A stretch of 64,000 bases of DNA from Rhodeus uyekii (Eukaryota > Chordata > Actinopteri > Cypriniformes > Acheilognathidae): positions 1,555,525 through 1,619,524 of the forward strand of contig JAWRVZ010000156.1 of assembly GCA_037043235.1 (NCBI GenBank). Direction: 5' to 3'. Shown here one piece after another: positions 43,001 to 53,600 of the stretch. The notes beneath the pieces were generated by a model, which saw nothing but the letters and a program-made list of their open reading frames with translations, was not told the origin of the DNA and did no database searches. Both the position numbers and the translations under genes were made by a program. Position 1 is the stretch's first letter; the number at the start of each line of letters is the position of its first letter.

Positions 43001-43370
43001 GGACTAACCGGTGGGGTGCGGTGGAACAAAATTCTATTTGGTCATGGAACAAATTGTTCTGCGGAGCTGCTATATTATTTTATAATTGCCCTGCGATAGA
43101 TGTACACAAAACTAACGCAAATGGTCACTGTGTCCTTTCAACTGATGATTTGTTTATTATAGTAGATAATATATATGATTATAATAATATTTCTCAAAAC
43201 AAAGAATTGTTATCTGAAGTTTCTGAAATAATAGCAGGCCTGAATATTACATATTCCACAGACAATATCATATTAGGAGGGGATTTTAACAAGGTTCAGG
43301 ATGATTGGATGGACCGGTCACCTTCTAATTTCCAATACCCCCCCAAAGCTAAGGAAGTGCATTTCAATTT
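43001..43370 (+). pseudogene. L1/Tx1 endonuclease remnant, right-arm copy
   Basis: The frame at 43021-43443 keeps ISQNKELLSEVSEIIAGL and an intact ILGGDFNKV, the catalytic Asp-Asn motif of APE endonucleases, followed by DDWMDRSPS. The C-terminal LINE region present at 26100-26520 is deleted here, joining CATTTCAATT to TTCTTCTCTC. The RT is missing. Confidence 0.78.
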
Positions 43371-44295
43371 TCTTCTCTCTCTCTATCTCTTTGTTTTTCT
43401 TTCTTTTTTGGAGTTGTGCTCTATAATTCATAATTCAGTATAAGTGATTTTGTATTGCCTTATTATAATTGTCACTCCCGCCACCGGTGAGGTTTTACAG
43501 AGCGTATTTCTCGAGAGAGTTTCGACTACCTGTGATTTCCCGCACGCGGTCACGTGGCTCATCTTTGCGCTGTCAGTCTGTTTGAATTTATAAACTGTAT
43601 TAAGCGTTATAGACAGCAGTTTGAATATATTTGCTGTGAGTTTTGGTAAATATGAATGCATAATGTGACATGATGCATTGAATACTACTCTGATGTCATG
43701 TACCTTAGTATTTTATGTTTGGGGAGTGATGGATTAATGTTTCCTTGTGCATAACCCTCAGATATTACTTATAGCCTATGGGTCAGAACCAAAAACCAAA
43801 CACTTTAAGTATACAATTTATCAATTAAAATAAATCACCATATTTTAGTTCTGTGATATTTTATGGTACTAAGTTGGTCATTAATGGATCATAATTATTG
43901 TTTATATTACAGTTAAATAAAAAAAATGTATGGACAGGAGTCCATCTAGAATAAGGAACGGCAGATAGACTGCATTTCACTTTACATCCTGTTTATGCAG
44001 TTGAAAAATGTTTTTAGATTTTCCCCAGTGTTATTATCATTCCTTTTTTTTCTTTTTATTAAACGTTTTTTAACATGCTTGTTTCTATTTTCAGAATACT
44101 GTTTCACAAGTCCAGTCTTGAGTTTAATTGATGGCATGGCCACACAAATAAAAAAATGGCTTGTTGATAAAGAAATCATTATTTGTCCATTGTCCATTGT
44201 AGCTATCCTTGATTGATGGCAAGTTCATCATAAGTTTTAAGCCATTTATTTGACAACTCGGCTTCTTAAAAATATGTAGCATTTATCTAGAAAAA

Positions 44296-44297
<2 letters not shown>
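43371..44297. other. No recognisable gene
   Basis: Equivalent to middle-copy 26521-27330 and left-arm 12790-13680. The stretch 44131-44297 is part of the sequence missing at the RTE-type insertion in the middle copy. Confidence 0.6.
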
Positions 44298-44345
<48 letters not shown>

Positions 44346-44366
44346 TTGATATATATATCAAGAAAA
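44298..44366. repeat. (TA)n plus TTGATATATATATCAA palindrome
   Basis: About 23 TA units followed by a perfect short palindrome. Mirrored at 12734-12789. Confidence 0.93.
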
Positions 44367-45609
44367 AGATGTGCTAGAGATACATTTGTAAAATTATATT
44401 CCAAATTTGGATTAAATATATAGTTCATATTTAACAACAGTTGTTAACATTGTTCTTTTGGTTGATTTTATTATTTTTAAAAAAGATCTGATTATTTGAA
44501 AAAAAAAAACATTACTAGATTACCAAAATAATTATTAGTGTCAGCCCTACATTTAGTAATCAACTTTTCGAAATTGTCTTTGTCACTTTCAGTCAGATAG
44601 ACAGTTTTTCAAGTCGTTTCAGTCTGTCTCCATTTTTCTGCTTCTTCATATAATCCAGACTCCAGCTGTCGTCAGAATCCTTGTGCATACAAAAATCTGA
44701 CTTATTACATTTAATGGCAAAATGAATAAATATATATATTGTATGTAATAATTGGTTTCGATCTCTAGATGTACTAATATTTCATATATTTGCTTAAGTA
44801 TGTTAGTGTAATGTATGGGATGTGCCAGAGGAGGATGGGCTATCTTGTTTCATTCATAAAGGTTCACTTCATTACTTTGTACAATACCAATACTTGTCAT
44901 TTTCGAGATAAAAGCTTGAGGCACAACGGTCTGAAATATTCCATGTATGTATAATATTGTAGAATTTAACGGCACAAATGTATTAATGCACAGTAATGAA
45001 TAACATTTGTTTTCATGTTTATAAATATCATAGAGATAAGACAGTAAAGAGAACATTTTCAATGAAGTTAAAATTATATTGAATACTATGCTAATATATA
45101 GTTAGTCCATACTATAAGTGCTACTATAAAAATAAAAAAATAAAGATTTCAGGTGAATTGACACATCTAGTTTTGTCTTTACTGAATACGACTTAATGGC
45201 AGATTAAGAATACTTTCTTACTTTGGAGAAGATACGGGTATATTCACAAATGGTGCATTAAGATGGTTAGTGGGTTACTAAAAGAAACCTTACTTTTAAA
45301 TAAGCTTTATAAAGTTAGCAAAATCTTGCCAGTCTCACTAGTTTACATTTTTACAAAAATGTATTTATTTATTAGTCGTGCTGCAATTGAGCTATTTTTA
45401 CAAGATTTAACTCAAAGATTAAAGACTCCGTCTTCATTTCTTAAGAGCGAATCATAATTAATAAATTTCCATGAGTGTATGCATTGAATGAGTCCTAGCT
45501 CTGTTTCCCTTTCTTAAGTATTAGTTGTATAAATGGGCATGTGTAGCGTGTTTCTAATGTACAGGGTTTTACAAATACAGATATATAGTTTATTTTGTAA
45601 CGAAAATAT
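44367..45609. other. Right-arm equivalents of left-arm 11000-12730
   Basis: Contains the AGGGCTG-type end (about 44470-44560), a deletion junction near 44619 (AAGTCGTTTCAGTCTGTCTC) and module M at about 45030-45460. No gene recognised. Confidence 0.6.
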
Positions 45610-46542
45610 CAATAAATATAGCTGCAAGCAGCAATCACCAAACGTAGCAAGACTATCTGAGCTGTTATGTCGGTTTATTGTCAATATGACTAGTTCTCCT
45701 AATGTGCACAGTTCTGTGAAGTTTCTAGTTTGTGCAAACAACGTATAGAAATGTTAAAAAGCTGATCAGAATGAGAAGATCTATGAAATTATATTAATTT
45801 TGTGACAATGTGTTTAACACCACGTCATCTGATCTGTAAGTTTATGTCCATCTATGTCAAAACTCTGTAATGTCTCCACATAAACAGAGTTTTGTGAAGT
45901 TCTTTACTTTGTGAAAACCATGTATGTTACAAAGCTGACCAGAATGAGATCTATCAAATAACATTAATACTGTGCGGATGTGTGCAACATGTGAACAGAG
46001 AGTCTTCAAACTCAAAATGGAATAAAAAGATTTCCTAGCCTGACGGTGCCTCTTGTGGAAAAAACTAGTATTCCAGTCTTTCTAATTTTTTTAATGCTAG
46101 ACACTTTATAATTTATTGTGAGTCCTAGGAGCATCAGAAGTACATGGAACCTAACTCGTTTCATCAAAATGAGTAGTTCTTTACATTTACACAGTTTTGT
46201 GGAGTTTCTTGTTTGTGAACAAGATATGTAGACTTTTTATTCACAATAGGCCAAACCAGAAATATATGAAAAATTGTATCTGCTGAACAGTTCAACTAAT
46301 CGAAATTCCTTTGATAACTTTTTGCCTTGAGTGTCCCTATATGATTCAAGACAATTGTATGGCGAGTTCGAAAAAGTTGAAATTTCAAAAATCTCCAATA
46401 TTTTTACAAACTATTTGATTGACAGCAGTGGTTCTTGAGGCAAATTTGTTCAGTAAGAGGAGATCTATCTGATGATATTAGTATTGTGTGGATGTGTGAA
46501 GCACCACGTGAGTAAAAATGCAAAAAAAAACTTGTTAGCGCC
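45610..46542 (+). repeat. CTGCAAGCAGC-type element, right-arm copy, truncated
   Basis: Begins at AATATAGCTGCAAGCAGCAA. About 796 bp of its far end and the following sequence, present in the left and middle copies, are deleted at GTTAGCGCCAAACATACA (about 46533-46550). Confidence 0.55.
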
Positions 46543-46759
46543 AAACATACAAACAAACAATAATTCTATGACGGCTTTGACAAATGTGATGTTACATGTG
46601 CTCATGTACATGGTTGTGAAATGTTTCTCTGTCTGCATCAAGCTCGGCCGGTTACCCCGCCCCTGGGAGTCATATTCCCCACTGTGATTGGTTGGTTTGT
46701 TCAAATTGCACAAAAAAGGAACCTTCCACACCCAGCGCAGTAAATAGCTATTCATTCAA

Positions 46760-46853
46760 AACTCGTGGGCCACACTAACATTAAACTTTCATTTTGTCTT
46801 GGGGGGCACAAAATATTGTTTCGCCGGCTGCACGTTTGAGACCCCTGATCTAA
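46760..46853 (-). mobile_element. hAT-like terminal fragment, right-arm copy
   Basis: Minus-strand CAGGGGTCTCAAACGTGCAG, a mirrored copy of 8992-9075. The other end is absent. Confidence 0.5.
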
Positions 46854-47002
46854 ATGGAGCGTATGTTATCTGAACTCTGCATTAAATAACTTATGGTCTT
46901 TTCCGCACAAACTTTTTATATCTACTAAAATTAAACAACTCCATTTCAACATTTTTCGTAGATATTACCCGTGCAATTTATTGCCATTGAAATCAGCAAA
47001 AA

Positions 47003-47254
47003 TTGTGTGCCACGCTTGAATTTGATGATGACTCTCTGCAATTCGTGTTCCCTGCAGCCTATTCTCTCACTTGTCACACAGGAAATGCTCTCTTCCAGGA
47101 TCAGCAACTGAGGATAACTGAGCAAAGGCAGGAAATGCCAATTCGTGGGGCCACATTCATCCCTGACAATGACACAGATGGACATTTGATTGATGAAGGT
47201 TTAAAAAACATGTCAAGGATTGCTCAAGAAATAGAAAAACAGAGAAGTGAATGA
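47003..47254 (+). CDS. Unrecognised 83-codon frame (right arm)
   Basis: Mirrored copy of 8580-8831 with the same start, stop and length. It differs at only a few residues, including Pro for Arg near residue 18 and Cys for Tyr near residue 24. Segments LEFDDDSLQF, TEQRQEMPIRGATFIPDN and a C-terminal KNMSRIAQEIEKQRSE helix are visible. No family was recognised. A splice-acceptor-like TTTTTCGTAG precedes it at about 46953-46962, but the joining frame contains a stop. Confidence 0.25.
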   Translation: MCATLEFDDDSLQFVFPAAYSLTCHTGNALFQDQQLRITEQRQEMPIRGATFIPDNDTDGHLIDEGLKNMSRIAQEIEKQRSE

Positions 47255-47689
47255 TCAAAGTGGGTTCTTATCATGGCTCACAAGTTGGCAACAAACACGT
47301 ATAACTTCTTTAATCCCCATAGTGGTAGTACTCGACACACTCAAAACGCAATAATGTGGATTTTTTTAGCATATAAAAAGTCACTAGTCAGGTTTATTTT
47401 TAGTATGTAAAAACTATGCACTATCTTAATGCACCATTTGTGAATATACCTGTATCTTCTCTGAAGTTCACAAGAAAGTTTCCTTAATGTGCCAGTAAGT
47501 CATAATTCAATAAAGACAAAGCAACTGAATGTGACAATTCACCTGAAATATTTATTTAAAAACATGTTTGAAATCTTATCCATCCCAGACATGATACCAG
47601 CAGCACAATCTTATAGTGTAAAATCAACTTTATACTAGCATAGTATTTGATATTATTTTACCTTCATTGAAACATTTCTCTTTACTTTA
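47255..47689. repeat. Module M diverged copy and AT-rich sequence
   Basis: Mirrored counterpart of 8150-8560. GAATATACCTGTATCTTCTC and CAATTCACCTGAAATATTTA show the module. The TA array present in the left arm is lacking. Confidence 0.65.
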
Positions 47690-49171
47690 TATTTACATTT
47701 ACATTTATTCATTTAGCAGACGCTTTTATCCATAGCGACTTACAACTTGAGGAATTCAGAAAGCGATCTGTCCTGAAGATACAAAAGTGCATAGTGCTTA
47801 GAATACAAAGTTTCGAACATTACATACAAAAGTAGTACAAGCATGGGGAATAGAGGGAGTAAGAGAATTAATTAACAAAAAAAATTGTGTGTGTGTGTCA
47901 TATTAGGTGCTCATGGAAGAGATGTGTTCTTTGAAGGTCAGCTGGTCCTTAAAGATAACTCCAAGAGTTCTGGCAGACCTTGAAGGGGTAACCGTGGTAG
48001 CACCGATCTGGACGGTGAAATCATACTGTAGTGTTGGATTAGCGGAAAAGACAAGCAGCTCCGTCTTTGCCAGGTTGAACTGCAGATGATGCTCTGTCAT
48101 CCATGCCGAGATGTCCGCTAGCCAGCTTGTGATTTTCGCAGCCATCGTGTGATCACAGCTGGTTGAAACGGCAGGTAAAGCTGTGTGTCGTTGGCTTAGT
48201 GGTGATAGGAGAAGCCGTGTGCCTCTATGATGGGACCCAGTGATGTGGTGTACGTGGAGAAGAGAAGTGGTCCAAGTGTGGTCCACGGTGACCAGTTGAG
48301 ATTCTTTGGAGACCTCCCCGCACCATGCAAACCTGAAGGACCCATCCGTGAGATGGGATTCAAACCACTGAAGAGGATGCCTAGTGACGAGAGGGTAGAT
48401 AGAAGGATATGATTGATGATTAACAGTGTCAAAGACAGCAGACAGATCTAAAATAATGAGAACTGACAATTTTGAATCAGCTTTTCCACTCCTTAAAGCT
48501 TCAGCAACGGATAGTAGTGCAGTCTCGGTTGAAGCCAGACTGGTTGAAGTCACCTTCACCTTCTTGAAGACTGGTTGATCAATCAGACTGGTTGATGTCC
48601 AACTGGCCATTCTGAGAGAGACAAGAAGATACCTGATTAAAAATAACACGTTCAAGAGTTTTTGATATGAATGGTAGGAGAGAGCCAAGTCTGTAATTAT
48701 CAACGAGTGATATGTTTAATGTGGGTTTTTCGAGCAGTGGGGTTACCCTTTTTTATAGGGAAGGCTCCCGTGTGAAGAGATGTGTTGATGATGTGAGTGA
48801 GTGCCGGTAAGAAGTTTAGATACATCTACCTCTGTGAGTGAAGAGGTGGTTGAAAAAAGGTTTCTGGTTACATCAAAGGTCGGTCTATTTTCATGTGTGT
48901 GTGGAGCTGAGAACTGACTGCTGATAGTTGCAGTTTTGTCAATAAAGAAATGGGCAAAATCATTGGCAGTTAAAGAGGTGGAAGGGTGGAGGGAGCTGAA
49001 TGTTTTGAAAAGTGCATGCATGTTAGAAGCGCTGTTAATTTTGGTGAGGAAATGCCATTATTTAGCAGTATGGACATCAGTAGAAAAGGTAGAGAGCAGA
49101 GATTTCTTCCAAAACTTCCTTTTGTGATCACATGGACCGAGACGGAAGTTATAATATTCAGTAGTATTATA
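47690..49171 (-). mobile_element. L2-clade LINE fragment, right-arm copy (longer)
   Basis: Minus-strand element with the typical tail CATTTAGCAGACGCTTTTAT (plus reading) at about 47712. It holds about 463 bp more than the left copy. Coding includes a linker with NDFAHFFIDKTATI (48743-49021) and an RT part (47903-48703). The element is interrupted upstream by the Tc1 copy at 49174. Confidence 0.88.
47903..49021 (-). pseudogene. L2 reverse transcriptase remnant
   Basis: A 266-codon frame (47903-48703) with RT motif A as LIILDLSAVFDTVNH, then SWLADISAWMTEHHLQFNLA and TLGVIFKDQLTFKEHI. The motif B and C region is frameshifted: LGPLLFSTYTTSLGPIIEAHG is read in another frame (48196-48432), and YADD is replaced by a stop and AND. 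The upstream linker frame (48743-49021) has FFIDKTATISSQFS and SLTEVDVSKLL. Non-functional. Confidence 0.85.
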
Positions 49172-49173
49172 TA

Positions 49174-50501
49174 CAGTGCCCTCCACAATTATTGGCACCC
49201 CTGTTTAAGATGTGATCGTGGACTTCTAAAAATTCTCTTTTGTTTTTAAACAACGTGGAACCCAATTGCAAAAAAAGAGAAAAATCCAACCTTTCATTTA
49301 AGTGCATTACTTTGGTGGAAAAAATAAATAAATCACACATTTAGAAGAACAAAAAAAAACCTTGAAATCATATGTCCCACATTTATTGGCACCCCTGATG
49401 TTCATACTTTGTACAACCCCCTTTTGCCAACAATACAGCTCTTAATCTCCTCCTATAACATTTCACAAGATTGGAGAACACAGAGAGAGGGATCTTTGAC
49501 CATTCTTCTTTGCACAATCTTTCTAGATCATCCAGTGTCCTGGGTCCTCTCTTATGCACTCTCCTCTTTAGCTCGCCCCACAGGTTTTGGACTGGGTTGA
49601 GGTCTTGGGACTGAGATGGCATGGGAGGACCTTGAGTTTGTGACTGCTGAACCATTTTTGTGTAGATTTTGCCATTTGTTATCCTGCTGAACTACCCAAT
49701 GACGACCCATCTTCAGCTTTCTGGCAGAGGCCATCAGGTTTTTATTTTAAAATGTCCTTGTACTTCAAAGCGTTCATAATGCCATGCATCCTAACAAGGT
49801 TCCCAGGGCCTTTGGAGGAGAAACAGTCCCACAGCATCACAGATCCTCCACCATACTTCACGGTGGAAATGAGGTGCTTTTCGGCATAATCCGAGAAAAG
49901 GTTTTTTTCCTTGCATCCTCCCAAACAGCTGGTTGGCATGTAGGGAGCATCTGATGGTTGTTTTAGAGACAACTTTGTGACCCCAAGATGCCCCTCTTTG
50001 ATGCAATTATGTGACAGTGAGCTTAGGACATTTTTTTACTTCTCTTTACCATCCTCCTCACTGAGGGTTGTGGCAAGATAAACATGGGACCTCTTCCAGC
50101 CTTGTTTGTCACTGTTCCAGTTGTTTTAAACCTCTTAATGAGTCCTCTGACTGTATACACGGTGCAAATTAAGGCGAGTGGCTATTTTCTCGTAGCCATT
50201 GTCTGACTTGTGAATGTCGACACACATCTGCCTTACTTGAATGGTGTGTTCTTTTGTCTTTGCTATGTTGATAAATGGGGTAAGAGAATTAGGCTTCTGT
50301 GTCACGTCATATTTATACCCCAGGGAAACTGCAAGTCATGAATTACTAATTAAAAGTTCCTAGATACCCTGAGCAACTTTAGCAACTACAGAAAAATATA
50401 TTTTAAAAAAATCAATTAAATTTTTCAGAGGAATCAAGTTTTTTTCTTCTAAATGTGTGATTTTTTTTCCCACTTAAGCAATGCACTTATTTGGGTTATT
50501 T
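49174..50501 (-). mobile_element. Tc1-like transposon, first family, right-arm copy
   Basis: Mirrored copy of 5755-7082. The TIR CAGTGCCCTCCACAATTATT starts at 49174, directly after TA. The transposase traces are the same as in the left arm, with the C-terminal 90 residues (49383-49655) identical. The outer 5' TIR is missing in both arms, so that loss predates arm duplication. Confidence 0.86.
49383..49972 (-). pseudogene. Tc1-like transposase remnant (right arm)
   Basis: Minus-strand frames 49742-49972 (YGGGSVMLWDCFSSKGPG region) and 49383-49655 (QDLNPVQNLWGELKRRV to TKYEHQGCQ). A stop and frame changes between them match those in the left-arm copy. Confidence 0.85.
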
Positions 50502-51399
50502 GGGCACTTACTTGATTCCTTGATTACAATAACTGAGATGTCTGCAACACACACGCACATTTATGTGATCGTACGCAACAGCTGGTAAAGGCCAGACGTG
50601 AGAAATGGATCTCTAACATCGGCCGAGCGGACATCAAGCCTTCCAGCTATGACACTATTTGCTTCTTGCCCATCAATAACCTAATAAAATTAAAGGTGAA
50701 CAATGTAGATCATGATTAGATCACATGGATGTGGTTATCCGGATCTACAGTGAATAAAAACCATCCCACGACACTCAGACGATGCGAGTAATGGTCTGAC
50801 ACCCATAAAGCGCTGCAATTATAAAGCATTATATCCATGTATATTATGTGCCTGCTTAAAGGTGGTATCCAACAGTTTTCCGATAATATATGTAACAATA
50901 CCTGACCTCTGTTTGGGGTTTTTTAGTGAATTTTCTGTAGAAAAACATAATTCTATAATCTTAGCTTTTCCATACAGGTGTAGGACATCAATAAAGAGCA
51001 TTTTGCAAGATCTGTTCCGGTAACAAAAGTTTATAAAAATGTTAAATGAAAATATTTTTGGTCCAAACTGTTGGATACCAACTTTAAAATATATACGCAG
51101 TGAGAAATTTGCAAGCAAAATTAAATCTGATGCAACAGTGAAAGAAAGAAAGTAGGAAACTTTATTGCTAATGAAAACCATTTCATCTACCTTGGCAGTT
51201 GTTACACATCTGTCATTGATGACACAGGACACCACTTCTCGCACCCAGCCACACTATAAGGACTTGGGGTGAAAACCAGATAGTTGAGAACATTATTGAG
51301 AGCATGTTGTGTTCGGTAGAAGATTTTAAAATGGGTCTGTTCGTCTTCTAGGTCGTCCTTTCGTCACGGCATTCGTTGAGTCTGAGGTCTCGCTCCTGT
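50502..51399. other. No recognisable gene
   Basis: Inverse of 4881-5754. The minus-strand frame at 50819-51244 (141 codons) shows no known domain. The left-arm equivalent is shortened by changes near its start, so coding function is unlikely. Confidence 0.6.
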
Positions 51400-51538
51400 C
51401 CGTGGCAGTCTTTTAATATATAGAAAACAATCTAGCACAAATGTCTGTGATTGGACATTGCAATCGTCAGCTCAACGTAAACACCTTATGATTGGTTGAA
51501 CTGCTTGCAGCGTAGCAAAAAACAAAGTGTTCAAAGTC

Positions 51539-51576
<38 letters not shown>

Positions 51577-51960
51577 TTGATTTGAAGTGAACCGATTCGA
51601 CACCTTTCATTGTCATATCCAGGCATCCGTGTAAAACCAGATCACATGTGTGCCTTATCAAGCACACATACAGAGACATTAGAATACAGAGACATTATAA
51701 AGTAGCACACTGGACTACAGCCCTCAACCTTACCCCGTGATGGTCAAACAGGTCCATGAAGTTGATTGCTACAGCCAATCAGCACGTGTGTGCATTCGGC
51801 TGCTCAACATAAACGCCTGTGATTGGTTGATCGGCTCAACGTTGCAATAAACAACAGTTCAGTCTTTGAAGTCAAGGCTTTTGAAGTCTTCCGTTTTTTT
51901 CAACTCTTTCTAGTGAACCAATTCCGGCATTCGAGGCCTTTCACTCGGTTTATTTACGTT
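51400..51960 (-). promoter_or_regulatory. CCAAT-box-rich block, right-arm copy
   Basis: Mirrored copy of 4310-4880, with ATTGG boxes near 51452, 51493, 51776 and 51823 and the TATA-like word at about 51413-51420. A long A-run at 51543-51574 has expanded compared with 10 T in the left arm. Confidence 0.35.
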
Positions 51961-52027
51961 GCCATACCGTACATCACGTCACGCAAGCACATACAATTGG
52001 TGTTTTACCGACGCTGTTGCAGCAGCT

Positions 52028-52092
52028 GTCCTGTGGCGCAGGCGGTGAAGCGTCGGTGCTTTCGTCTCCAAGGTCGCGGGTTCGGTCCCAGG
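52028..52092 (+). repeat. tRNA-like SINE head, right-arm copy
   Basis: GTCCTGTGGCGCAGGCGGTG and GCGGGTTCGGTCCCAGG supply A-box-like and B-box-like sequences. Mirrored at 4181-4243, which has diverged in the middle. Confidence 0.6.
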
Positions 52093-52318
52093 TAGCAGAG
52101 GCTCGTCACAAGGTCTTCTCTGCATGCAGCCAAGGTCGCTTTTAGGTCTGCCAAATGCCTAATTGTGGAGTGGTAAGCAGACATTTATTCTCCATTCATA
52201 TTTAATCCCCTTGCGTTTTCCTCCTCTCATAGACAAATTCATGGAAATTCAGAAGTACCGTATTTGGATCACATTTTCCTCTGTAGACCTCTGCTAAACC
52301 TGCTTCTGCCCCTGTAAA

Positions 52319-52447
52319 GCTTTCTTTTAGCTCAATCAGTAGAGCATTGGTGCTTCCAACACCAAAGACATGGCTTCGATCCCAGGGAAAATGACAACTG
52401 ATTCGATGTGCTCCTTAGGTGCAATGGATAAAAGCGTCTGCCAAATG
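52319..52447 (+). repeat. tRNA-derived SINE with L2-type tail, right-arm copy
   Basis: TTAGCTCAATCAGTAGAGCA (A-box), GGCTTCGATCCCAGGG (B-box) and tail GGATAAAAGCGTCTGCCAAA. Mirrored at 3817-3945. It shares its 3' tail with the L2 copy in the same arm. Confidence 0.8.
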
Positions 52448-52559
52448 TATATATGTATGTCGTAGTCTTGGAAAATAACAAAACGTTAAAGAGAAGCTCT
52501 TTAACCCCTGCCTCATACACTTTATAATTAACCCTTTTTCGGATAGCTTTTACTTTAAC

Positions 52560-53600
52560 AATAATAATATGGTTGGAATAGACCCAACTAGGGAGACAAA
52601 ACTAATTTCGGTTGCCATAATTTGCCTATCAAATGACAAATGATAAAATAAAATAATATATAGTACTACTTAGACAATAAAATATCGTGCATGTGCACGA
52701 TTGCACGATTATGTGCAACAATTAAAAGGATTTTAGTTTTTTAGGAATAGAAGAAAAACACTCAAAATACAACTATTTTAGCTACAAGATGATTTACTGT
52801 GAATGACATAGCAAAAGAAATGCAGAAACCAGTTAAAGGTAAACAGAAGACAATCAATTCATGAGATAAAATTCATGTCCTTAAAAAATGTGTTACCCTA
52901 CACAGTTGCTAAGGTAATGTCATAATCTAAATGGCTGCTAAGGGCGTGACAATTACAGTAACAGTTAACAATAACAGTTACAGTCCAGTATAATCTAATG
53001 TATGTAATCTAATCCTTAGCTGACATCTAGTGGCTGTAGTTGTTTTTGTTTTTTATGTTAAAATTGTTCCAGTAAATGCATATACTGCTTGTAAATGTAG
53101 GTCTTTAAAGTCGTTTACATAAAGTCTTGCTTTTTTATTATAAAGGGGTGCACATTTTGGATTACAATTAATTATCCAATTAATAAAATTGTTCCAGTAA
53201 ATGCATATACTGCTCGTAAATGTAGGTCTTTAAAGTCGTTTAGATAAAGTCTTGTTTTTTTATTATAAAGGGGTGCACATTTTGGATAATTATTACAATG
53301 AATAATAGTGAATAGTAATAGTGAATAATAATAGTGAATAATAGTGAATAATGAATAATAAATTAATTACGCTGACAAAACTAATTTTAGTTGCCATAAT
53401 TTGCCTTTCATTTATATCGATAAAATAAAATACATTTCTTCTTTCTTTTGTTTTTATGTGCCACAAATAAAAGGATTTTAGTTTTTTAGGAATAGAAGAA
53501 AAACACTCAAAATACAACTATTTTAGCTACAAGATGATATACTGTGAATAAAAAGAATAATAGTCTGCATCCTTGTAACTAACTCAAAAATGTATAATTG
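52560..53600. repeat. AT-rich tandem-duplicated block, right arm
   Basis: Mirrored counterpart of 1990-3720, with two CCTAAAAAACTAAAATCC-type modules (inverse, at about 52725 and 53475). A tandem pair of about 118 bp lies at about 53060-53280. A short repeat of AATAATAGTGAATAATAG occurs near 53300-53360. No gene. Confidence 0.7.
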
